NCBI GenBank assembly: GCA_914767715.1 | Contig: OU612068.1 | Coordinates: 27,156,001-27,220,000 of the forward strand | Origin: Membranipora membranacea | Lineage: Eukaryota > Bryozoa > Gymnolaemata > Cheilostomatida > Membraniporidae | Length of the DNA: 64,000 nucleotides | Direction: 5' to 3' | In this document: positions 49,409 through 61,400 of the stretch, piece after piece | Position numbering within the stretch: position 1 is the first letter of the stretch | Layout: each line of letters starts with the position of its first letter | Translations under genes and position numbers: made by a program | Notes under the pieces: model-generated | Database searches by the model: none | What the model was told of the DNA's origin: nothing | The model's input: only the letters and a program-made list of their open reading frames with translations

Positions 49409-50430
49409 CACTGTTGATTATCTATCGATTCTGTCAGAAAGACTCATATAGATTGGCAAGCGCATGCCACATACCTATCATTCTTTTTGTACCTGGTTAG
49501 TAAGTAATCTTTTATTTTTGTGTACAAATTTACAAATATACAGAAAAAGCCTCTGTTTGTACCTGTTTGTATCTGGAAGCGCATGATTATTATTACATAA
49601 TAGTGGGATGAGATATTTTATCAGAAATCCAGGACGCTCAAATGGTGTATGATCTATTGGTTGACTAATAATCGTGAGCTTTACTTTATTGTGATAGATA
49701 TTGTATTATTATTTGCAAAAAATATAAATGGCTATCCAAATTAATTTTAATACATAGAAACTGTAGACAGAGGCAGGACGTTGCACGTTACAATTATGTA
49801 AAAAACTTATCTTTACGTTACTGTTGAAAAATACAGTGCCGAGTGATTAGCCATCACCAACAAAACATTCCCAATCAATGTGGCGGTTTTACTCTACCAA
49901 ATGAACTCCTCCCCGGGGAGAAGGACTTTATTGCTCTACTGTAAATGGCACTTCAAACTCAGCCATAGTGTCATTCCCGATATTCTAATTTTTGTTTATG
50001 AGGTCAAAAAGTTGTTATTTTCCTTTGTTTATGACATACTTATGCATATGAAAACCTCAATAAAAACATTATAATAATAATAACAATAATTATCCTAGAA
50101 GAGGCATTTGCAGGAGGAGGAGTTGGCCATACCTAGCAGGCTTGACATAGTTAAACTAATGGCTAGATAACATACTCCAACTGTATCTAGTGAAAAATTA
50201 GCCACCCCAAAACAGGCTAAATTGTATGTATGTATTTAGGCCATCGATTTAGATTCATGGATTAGTAGTAACATACACAGTATGGCTATTGGTGGAAAAA
50301 TCAGTATATAACTTTGTGTCGGTAATTAGAGTTAGCCAAAATTCTGGCAACTTTAACCTGACTGATACCCAGTAACAACCTTTTAAAAACTCAGGCACTT
50401 GACATAAGTTAACCAGGGGTCAGCTGTATC

Positions 50431-50470
50431 TTTACCAAACTTTTGGACCGATCAACAAAAGTTTGGTAAA
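50431..50470. repeat. 15-bp-arm hairpin
   Basis: TTTACCAAACTTTTG pairs with CAAAAGTTTGGTAAA around a 10-base loop, downstream of gene B. Confidence 0.8.
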
Positions 50471-50818
50471 AATAGTGTCTTGAAAAGTCTTGTGGATTAA
50501 GTGAATATAACTGCAAGATCATCAGCTAATGATACCCCAAAATAAACCACAACTTGTGGATTTGGGGATACCTGATGGCGAAGGTGACAACCTAGAGGAA
50601 TTTGTTTTCAATCACAATGTATTTGTTCATTGAATCAACTTTAAAGAAATTTATTAAGCAAAAATTTAAATCTAGCAAGTTATTCTACGAATTCAGAAAA
50701 ATTAATTTTCATAATCGATTATGATCTTAATATCAAAGGCAATAGAAGTTTTAAAATCATTTTTATGTCTTTGGTTATTGGCATTCAATTCCCAAAGGAA
50801 CACATTTTTTGCTTGTGC

Positions 50819-50824
50819 TTTATT
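50819..50824 (-). promoter_or_regulatory. Candidate polyadenylation signal of gene B
   Basis: AATAAA on the minus strand, about 270 bases past gene B's stop codon. Confidence 0.35.
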
Positions 50825-51095
50825 TCATATTAGTCCTAATAATTGTAGCAAATACTTTAATAAGTAATAAAATACAAGAAATTACAAAAAATAACATTAG
50901 TTTCAAAATACCAATCTAGGTCTCATAAAAATTCACTGATGCCATTACTAGTAGAGTTACTAGTTACTAGCAGAGTCAGGTACAACGCAATCAGTTGAGC
51001 TGTCTACCGAAGCTGTATGAGACATAGACAAAAATACTAGCTAACAGAAATTGGCTTTCAGGCAATAAGATTGACGGCCAGATCGCAAGATCTGC

Positions 51096-52468
51096 TCATT
51101 TAAACTTGATGATATATGCAGGGTAGGCAGCCATGTCACTAAACACAACATACATGGATGGTCTGCGTATATTATCTACCACTGAGTCATATTGATTTCC
51201 TGTATCCTTGAATGGTGCAGTAGTCATGGTGTGGTCACCCTTAGTATACTCACCCGTTATCACTCGGGATAATATAATAAACTTTTCACCGCTCTGATTT
51301 GGTGTTGCATATCCACAAGAGTATGATGAATCACGGGCAAAGTAGGAGCCGCTTCCATATACAGTAGCTGAAAAGAGAAGAATTATTCATCAATCAATTA
51401 TAGGGCTGAATTTCCGTTCTCAACGCTACAGAGACAGCAGACATCCATCTATCTAGATCAAGTTCCGTAAACATCGAGTGGCTTTTTCCTCATGGTCGCC
51501 TAAAAGGATACTTTGATTGTTGTATAGTTCAAATGAGGGATAACCCTTATGGGATATCAGTATATTTCAAATGAGGGATAACCCTTATGGGATATCGGTA
51601 TATTTCAAATGAGTGCTAACCCTTATCGGATATCAAACCTGGTTCAATTGCACCAGGAACATTGTACAGTGTACTCTGTTACCATGTCACAACTGAAATG
51701 AGCCTGATTGTATATGTATATGCATCTGTATATGTATCCATAATATGAGAAATGTAAATGCATAATTATATAGGTATTTTCTTTATAAGTGTCACTAGAA
51801 AAGTGGTCATGCGTTGATGTCAAGGTGAGCTCACCACTTTTTCCTGCCAATCCTCTATCAAACTTGGAGGCCGTAATCTTCAACACTGTATCTTCATCTG
51901 ATCCATGCCACAATGGAAAAGTCTCAACTTCTTCTTCTGGTTTATTCAAACGCTTAGCTACAGAACTTCTCAAAATCCCATACAGCTCATAAAGTGATGG
52001 ATTCTGAACCCGACGGACCTGTGTATGAAGTCAGAAGTATTTGACTAGGTTTAGAGGATATTTCACCAAAAACGCGATTATTACATATTGATGAATGTCA
52101 TAACAATTCATTTTGATTGAAAACAACTAGTGCCAGAAAATGCCAAACAGCTGCGAGTTACGGGAGGGGGGGGGAGGGGTCATCATGACATTGAATCACT
52201 CTTTCATAGCCAATTTGAGTTTTGATAGGGTAGGTTTGATACACATGGAATGCAATGAGCTATCACAAATGACTTTTTGGACAAAAAAGCAAATCACAGA
52301 GCATATTTTGAACACAAAATTCTACCTCTATAACACCATATTGCAGTTGAACACTCCCAATTGTCCTTAAGAAGTAAGCATCTACTTGTTTAAACTCTTG
52401 TGTTGCAGAGTCCACCACTATCTCTTGGTATATGTCGGTCGGCTCTGTCCATGGCCCTAGGGTTTTTG
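51096..52468 (-). CDS. PARP14-like: Gene B exons 15-17: PARP-type catalytic (ART) domain
   Basis: Exons 52326-52468, 51835-52018 and 51096-51367. Landmarks are RVQNPSLYELY, FPLWHGSDEDT (His), YGSGSYFARDSSYS (Tyr) and RRPSMYVVFSDMAAYPAYII. The triad is H-Y-M, again without the PARP1-type Glu, so mono-ADP-ribosylation or an inactive fold is predicted. Confidence 0.9.
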
Positions 52469-55400
52469 CTTCAAGGACAAAAAAAAGCATATGAAGAGAA
52501 AATGTGTAGTTGTTGCATGTGTCAACAGAATGTGTGAAAACAACAGACATTGAGTAACTAATGCTTCTGTTTATGACTAACATAATATACAAAAACACAA
52601 GAAAAAGGTTCTATATTTAGGAGAGAGCCTGCATTTTCTTCCTTTGCTAAGCAAACACTGAACGATCGTCTCACCCTCTAATATATTCAGATAGGTCAGA
52701 CATGCTTACCATCCTTTAAGTTTGCAGGTACCATGCCTCACCTTTAGACGCGGTGGTGTCAATGAAGGATTCTTGATTCTTTCTGGTTGTCAAGTTTAAA
52801 TCACAAGTTGCTCCTACAGACATCTCATATTGAGATTTTACACCCTCGAACGCCTTCAAGTAAGCAATATGACATGCTCTAGAGATGACCAAATACAATG
52901 TGGGGGTAATTTGCACAATTGCCTTTTGGAAGTGTGGGCAGATCTGACCAAAAGGGATACAAAGAAGTGGTGATGAAACCAAGGCTTGTAACCATTGATA
53001 TATTGATATAGATAGGGGGAACCGTATCTGACCATGTACAAGCATATGGTAATTTATGCATGATTGCTGTAAACAATTTCTCGTCTTTTATTGCTCCGGA
53101 ACGTTACTGGGACGTCATTCACTGATACCAAGTTATCACAGTTTTCCATCTAGTAATCATAAAACTGCATGCCACTCACCCTAACTCTTATTGATATTGT
53201 TTTTGATAAATGACTACTTATCTACATATCAAGCAGATAGAGGTAACTGGAGAGCCATGAAACAGTTGTTAAGGTCATAATAGTATACATACGTATAGTA
53301 TATAAGATAAAATATCAAGCTGACCACAGACTCAAATATTAAAGGGTAACCAAAGTTTCAAACCACTTCTCATTGATGGCCATTGATTAATAGCAGATTG
53401 CACCTTCTGCATGGGGAAAAAGACAAAATATAATTCGGATGAATATTCAGCCAGAATTCTTGTGAAACAGTTCTTCCATCAGGTACTCAAACTCAGCTAA
53501 AAGAGAATACCACATAGCAGTTTCCTGTTCATGTTATTATTTAGCCTGTGCTCTATAATTAATACAGCAAAGTTTTGGAACCCCCCCCTAACTGAAGTGT
53601 TACCCAGCTTAGAGTCAGCAACTACTTTGAGTTTTGCATCGCGTAATGCACAAAGCTGATGCTGCCCAGCACATTATTTGCTACCCATTAATGCATTGCT
53701 GCGAAACTTTGGTTGCCCTTTAAGGGTCTTTCAAAGTAATCACACATTCTCTATAACTGTGTTGATTGATATATACAGAATCTGAATGTAGGCTTCTTTC
53801 ACTTGGCTCATGCTTATCAGATACTCACCTGCCTACTTGTAGCATCATGTTTGGCGCGATGCATGTTCTCTCCGTACATCTCTGTATGATCAGGGAGAAC
53901 AGATGAAAAAGCTTTCTGCAGTTGTTCATCAAGCTCTCTTTTACAATCAGTTATGTTAGCGTTAGAGTCAGCATAAATATCCAGAATAATCTGCTCCTTT
54001 TTAACATCTCTCATTTCTTTTATCCGACTAGCTCCTGCTTGCTGTGGTAGACTTTTCCTGTCTAATAAAATTATGTATCATAGATATATGATTAACCTAC
54101 TCATAGTCATCTTGTACATTAATACCAGAGACAGTCAAGTCAATGTTAGCACTACACAAGGTGATCCACTAATTTCTTTTCTAAGAACAACTGAACACTA
54201 CCTCCCAAAACCTATCACGTTACTTACATTCAAATAACACAAGTATTAGTTGAAAAGGGCTAATTGCAACCTTTGGAAGTGTATTTTGTGATGGTTTTAA
54301 AGATTATTAGCTTCAAAATAACTCGGATCCTTTCAACCTTTATTTAGTTCATGTGTGCTACAAGACTGTAATAATACCCCATTTAGTTGTTGATGACACT
54401 TACTCTTTTCATCAAAACGAAGTAACTAACTCTATGGGGTTAGATTAAACATATTTTATACCTCCAGTATTGCTGCCAATTAAAGTTTTTTCGGTCGCCA
54501 TAGTCCAAAGTCCTTTGGAGTTCTTGTTCTTTTGAAACACTGTCTCCATATATGTTTTGAATGCCTGGGCCATGTCTTCTTTGGATATTGCTATTATAAT
54601 AGACATCAGCTTTGTTTTTGTATGTCTGTCGATATACGAGCGGATAGCTTCCCAAATACATTTTGATATTTCTTCTGGGGTTAAACTGCATTGATCTAAA
54701 CAAAATACATTTGCAAGATATAAAATCATAAATTGCATGAGAGGGGTATAGATACTTGGCACAGCACAAATTGCGCTACCAAGGCTTATTTCAGAATAAC
54801 AGAAAATCTTATCTAATTACTGATCATCACATGCACGGACCAATTATTGACAGCCTGCACAAATATCAATCTCTCTGATATCATTTTCGATCTTATTGCA
54901 GGGTAAAGGTATTACTCACCAAGGCGAGGACCACTCTTAGCACCATAAATAATTGATGCCCATAAGAGCTTTGGGGTTCTGAGATATTAAGTTCATGAGG
55001 CTAGCTACCCCCTACTAGGACTATGTTCTGGAAACGTCAAATATGAAACCACAACAATGTTCGAGTTGAGCCCCAGCTTTTTATCTCACAATGGTTTTCT
55101 TGAACATATAAAGATATCGGTACTGGATTACACACATGAAGTGTCTGGCAGTGATGCAATCATAGGTCACTCCACAATATATAATAATGTTGTGCACTAA
55201 ACATCCTGTGATTGAGAGCAAATCAACAACATTTAACAGAATCTAGCCACATTTAGCAAAATCTATCCAATGAACTCCCTCTTCCTCGAAGAGGGAGTTC
55301 ATTGATCTATCTAACAGATCAGTTCAGTTTGATTTTTCCCTTTCTGCGCCTGCCCAGTCGAAAAAGACAATAGTTTTCTATGATGGCTAGAGTTACCGTA

Positions 55401-58400
55401 AGGTCATGTATTGTATCACGTGGCTTGTTGGTGAACAGGCCTGGATTAATTTAGGAAACAAAACACATATTTTAGCCATGTCACACCAGCAAGCCCACTG
55501 TCATTGAACCACAATATTTAGCCGCCCAGGCAATATAATGATCAAGAATGTGTACACTATATGTTATATGCTAATGCCCTCCCACCACACTGCACAGACC
55601 TGGCCACAGCCCACAGCTGTCCTACTAACTTCTTCAAAACAAAACATTATGATACCTTTCTGTCTGCCATAACAATAAGAAGTTGCATCGACTGGTGGGG
55701 AAGAAGAATGCTGATTGGTTAACTATTTGTCAGATCGTTTCTAATTGGATGATAACTTGATGTAGTTGTAACGAGGCAAACTAACTGCTTGACCTTACAA
55801 GGTCAATACATTGAGCTCAACAATTTTATATGTCTCTTCTGAGGTCGGATATTGTTAATGAAAATAAGAGATATATATATAGTCGTTGCTAGCTTGTTAC
55901 AACTGAGTTAGTATAGCCTTGGCAGGCTGTTGGTTCGGGGGTGGGTGGGGAGGCTAGAGTTAGTATGTATGTTCACTCATTAGCCACCTGCCTATAGAAT
56001 TAGGAAACAAAGCCCTTATTATAACCGCGGTACACTTGACTACTTGACACTCATGGACATTAACCAAGCGGCTACAATACGCGACCTTACGGTATATTTT
56101 TTTTGTCTCAATTCCAAAGCAATCAAACCTGCAGGATTGATTTTTCATATTGACAACAAACTTCAATATTCCAATAAGCGCCATGATTTACTAATTCTTC
56201 GTTCAACATAAATTATTTTAACACACTGACCAGTTATAAATGAGGGGAAGGCTATTGAACTGGCCTCTCTCCTATGACACTCGGCAAGGCAGTCTGCGAT
56301 GGCTTTACTCAGTTTAGATTTTGAGCTTTTTAGCTTTGGCTTATGCACACGTATGATGTACTTTACGTCCTTAGTATCAGCGGTGCTTATCCACACTCCA
56401 TCACCAATATGATCTGAAGATAGAATTTCGTTCAAAAACAGGGCATACATGAATGGAAATTCAGATTTCTAGAATGAATAAATTTGGTCTAGTATTTAAG
56501 GGTTTTATTTGACTGATTAGTTGATTGATTTGAGTCAATTCAGGGTTTCTTTTGTTGATGATCTGCATATTATCAAGCATGACATTGCCTGAAGGACCAA
56601 CTGTTAGTTTGGAGAAGTATTATTAGCAAGTAAGTCTATACATGATGGTTATGCATTAAGCCATGCTACATGATGCCCATACTCATACAGGCAAATGTGG
56701 ACATCAACAACAATGAGTCAACTCATACTAAAACAAGGTCACTGCTGAGATGAATCACAAAGTACATACGTTCATCAGTTAATGTGACATCGGTATCATA
56801 CACATGGATCTCAGCATCACTATCCACGACTTTGCCTCTCAGCAGCTTAATACATGTGTGGTTTACTCCCCCTAGTATACCGGCCTTGACTTCGGGTTGC
56901 AAAGGCTCACTATCTGAGATAAGCAGGGAACATAAATATATATTCATTCAGATACTAATGGATGCACATCACAGCTCAGCTTCCAAAATAAATAAAAATG
57001 TTTTATTTATTTAGGAAGACTGTGAAGTGAAGTTGATAGCAGTGGAAGCCCTAAGATCTGACCCCGATCACATTCGCTTACGCTACAGAGTCATTTTACT
57101 TTATGAAACTTCATAATTTTTTTATGTGACTGGATATTGCAGTATAATCAGTAGAAAAACCCTATATGGATGTTGAGATGACACCATGACTTTATACTAA
57201 TTGAGTTTTTTTGTTCACGAAAATCTTCCCAATCAAAATTAACGCATTGCTGATGCTGCACAATAACAAATGTGGTTATAGCCAATAATACCTGCTCCAG
57301 TTTGTCTTGTGCTAGCCCCAGATATGGGATATGGTGATGCACTTCTCATATCATTCAGAACCGCATCAAATTCCTGTAACAGGTCAGCAGAAGATATGTG
57401 ATTATGTTATGTGTGTGAAACTGCTTCATATACGGAAGTAACTATCAAAGGTACTTTGTGATAAGCTTACCTAATTGATTATTTGACGATTGTTTATTTC
57501 TAATCCTGTCATAGATACTCCATTGAAAGCCACAAGATATACAATCATCTCAAGATCAGCAAGAAAAGCAGCACAGCATTGGCAGCACAGTGGTCATCAC
57601 GTGAGCCTGTTGTTACATACGAATACATTTCTTGATACACAACCTGTTTAAATACAATAGTGTGCAGAGCTTACCTGTAAAGTTCGCTTATCCTCATGAA
57701 AGATTACAATTTTTATATCACATATGGTAGTTCTAGGATTCTTGTCTGCGTAGTCAATAGCTGTCTCAATCATACATCGAGCTACATCCTGCGCTGGGTA
57801 TTTCAGATTGCCAGTCCCAAGGACAGGAAAGGCAATCGATGTTAGACCCGCCGAGGCAGCTTCTATAAGGCACGTGCTGACTATCGCCTGAAGTTTCTGT
57901 AAAATGACAGTGGCATTCATACCTCAGCTTTCTGCTTAGGTAAAATATTAATAGTAAAGGTCCCACATATCCACGGGTCAAAGCTCATATCTCAGGTACA
58001 GGGAAGATGGACACCAAAAGAGCATGTGTCTTCTGCATACAAGTGTCAGTAAACAATTAAAATTTAAATTTCTGTAAAGTAAGATCCATATATGCGCATG
58101 CAGTGACCAGACTGAAGTGCCTAGTTCGATCAGTTTAGAAGAAATCATAACAATGTCTTTACTAAATTTGTAATTGATAGATATTGTATCAATCTGAAAA
58201 ATAAACCAGAACTATTAAATAGATAATAATATACCATATATTTGCATGACAACACAGAACACTTAAGGCCAGTAAAAAAACTAATTTCAAGCCCGATCAC
58301 TAATGCAGCACATATATAAGATTGTCCACTGTCCGTTAAACATACAAATCCAAGCATGGGAAAGTGGATACCGGGAAGGTAAATGCCTGAAAATGTACAA

Positions 58401-61400
58401 GGCTGTAATCTGTGAGGTTGAATTTCCACAGTTTAATGTGTACTGTTGTACCTGAAGAGTTGTTTGTCCTTCCCACTCCCAACGTGGTAAACAGCAGTGC
58501 AAAATTTGTTGGCATGGCATATTGTAACCTTTGGTTGCCTTCACTTCACCATATTGAATTGGGGCTAGGCTACTACAAGCGTCCTGTAGTTTTGGTCCTG
58601 CCCTCTTAGATATAATTGGTGCAACCATTCCTCTCTTCAAGTTCATGTCAGTGCCGACTGAGTTCACCAAAGATTGTTCCTTAATAAAAAATCAAACAAA
58701 AAATCTTCACAGGAGGAATAAGATGCTGAGAAAGACAATAATACACAGAACATGCATTTACTTTTTTGTATCGCTTTAGTGCAGCACTGTTACCACTGTT
58801 AGCCCTCTCAATAATGTCATTATCGACCAATAGTCAAAGCCCTCTATAATGCTGGATAAACATGGTGTACTAATGAGTTACCTCTCGTTTTGTGATATCA
58901 CCTGATGTGATTGCCAGGTCAACCCTTCCCAAGATCCTAACCTGTCTTCTGTTGGCAGCCCACATCAGTGATGTACGATAGTCAGTGACTGGGAAAGAAG
59001 AAACAAAGTGGTGGGCATGATTCTTGATCTTACAGGCGATTCAAAACATAGAAATGAGCAGTTTTTAATTGGCTTTATAGCCTACCAATATGAGAAAGAA
59101 CAGATTTCAGACTGAGTGTGACTGTAAACATACAGCACAGCAGGTGAATATTTCAGTAAGCCTACCTTCTTCATCATTGTTCAGTCTCTCTTGAAAACTG
59201 GTTGGTTCTGACTGATTTCTGGCACGGAGTTCTTTCTCAAAACATCGCAAACTGGCGTCTTTGTTATCGACCAAGATAACCTCTGTACACAAACCCCTCT
59301 TTTTGTCAAGTTCGCATAGTGTTCTGACTATTATTTCAACCGCCAATTCCAATGAGAATCCAAAGATATCAGTGCTGATGAGTGGAATGGCAATACTATG
59401 AAGCTTAAGAGCTTTCATCTCCTCGAAGCAGCTTTCAATAGATCTTCTAAGCAGCCGAACCTCGTCTGATTTGCCACTACTCCATCTAGGACAAACCACA
59501 TGTATAATCTTTTTACATGGTAGAGATCCAGAGTCAGATGACATAGCTTGACCTACCGTCAGTTTTCTCTGTCTTCGGGTGAATGAGTTACATTCCTGCT
59601 GTATGGAATCACCACCTTTAAAAACAAAACAAAAAGAGTGAGACATCATCACCAAGAATTGAAGTTCACATATCTATGTTATCATGACGGATATTGTTTT
59701 ACGAGATGAGTAAACCAACTATGGAACCAAACTGAGTTCAGCGGATCGTCTCAAAAAATGTTTGTGTCACAAATACTTGTTAAATTCCCTTTCTGTTACA
59801 GGCAGTGTCTGTTTAATCAGCTAACCTCTTTGAACAATGTCAAGTGCCAAACCCTCACAATGCTGCAAGTCATCATTTGCAGCATTTACGATCACATCAC
59901 ATTTGATGTTTGTGATGTCACCTCTTCTCACACTGCATTTGACACCAGAAGGAAGCACAACTTTATATGCTGTGAAGTTCCCGCCCATCGCATATGCTGG
60001 TGAGTTGTGCTGCTGGCCAGTCATATTAAGCCCCTTCTCATCATCTTCATGTGAAGTGATCATGCATTTTGTTTTCTCCCCAACGCTTTTCAGTATATCC
60101 GGATCTTCTTTGATGCGTTGCATCATGGCTGGCACTTCCGTGGTGTATTCACCTTTACGCACACTGTCATGCAGAATCTGAAGTTTACGTGTCGCATTTG
60201 CTATTGCATTAGCTGATCCACTGATTTCTATCTCTTCAGGGTTGCCCCCAGGTTTTAAGACAACATTGGATTCCTCAGCTAAATCGCTGAAAAGTTGAGG
60301 GCGAAACCCATAAATGTAAGACAAACTTCTGCCTTCCCCATGGAACAAAGCCCTCCTTGTCAGATTCTTCTCAAAAAATGTGTTGATTTCATTCAACACA
60401 TGCTCTTTGTGATACTTGAGTCCAACAATTTTCAAAGCTGGTCGTTCGCTTGACCCCTCTATTTGCAAAGGCTCAGCCAGTTTCTCTAGCTCCATGTTTT
60501 TCTCGCTCCATTGTGCAGAGCTCATTAGGTGCTTGTCCGTTGGATGAAAATCTCTACCCTGTGGATATTCAGCCTCCCAAATCAAATCATTTAGGCAGTT
60601 CATAGCAAGCTCTGATTTTTCACTGCTCTCTGAATACATTGACACAGTCATGTTCTCTACCGTCCACACTGCTTTCACTCTCTTATTCAGGAACTCAGTC
60701 AACAGGGATTCTCGAGCAAGCTTGGTTCCAAAAACCTTCAGAAACACCGATCCCTTCTTCTCAGAGCACTTTGATTTCTCAATTTTACAGAAAGTTTCAT
60801 CCATTTCATTTTGCGCACTGTCTACTTTGGATCGAGGTCCTGTCATCTCAATTTTCTGGTTATCCTGACATAGTTGGATGTCCGTCAGGCTGAAGTCTGT
60901 CCTGATGTCATCTAATAATTTAATACGCTCCAGATATTCCATGTGGTGTCTCTCCACCGGTACTGAAACTGTTTGCTCCTCAGCTTTTTTCTTTTCTGCC
61001 TCGACCAGTGATTGAAATTGGGTTTTCAGCTGTTGAATGATTAGCTTGTCACCCACGACACATACTTTGTTAGCTAGGTGTTTGTAGTTATGGTTGGTTG
61101 ACTGCTCACAGACACTTTCTATCAGATGGCTGACTACCTGCTTGGTGAGCGGCTCTGTCATCAACACAGCACAGTGATCTCTGACAAAGCTGTCTACAAG
61201 CTGGCTCAGGGATTGCCATTGCTGAAGGAGTTTTCTTGGAAAAGAAAGAGGTTAGATTGTGATAAGCATGTGGTATTCAACGATATACGCAGTTAAGTAA
61301 TTACTTTCACGAAATGTGTACTCAAATGGTGACATGATTCGTCCCATTTGCCTTTTTTAATCTGAGAACATATTCACCTTCAACATACCTAGTTATCGTC

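Larger units (their letters stand above)
47853..51095. other. Region between genes A and B
   Basis: About 3.2 kb holding gene A's putative promoter side and gene B's 3' flank. It contains a nested foldback (49042-49408), a small hairpin (50431-50470) and a retroelement-like tail near 50056-50085. No other gene was recognised. Confidence 0.45.

Noticed and set aside
53440-53490. Candidate gene B exon reading AEFEYLMEELFHKNSG
   Set aside because: It opens only in phase 1, while exon 13 ends in phase 0. In phase 0 it meets a stop after five codons, and another stop follows in phase 1.
59758-60893. Plus-strand open frames opposite gene B exon 3
   Set aside because: They are antisense shadows of the coding exon, with no independent pattern.
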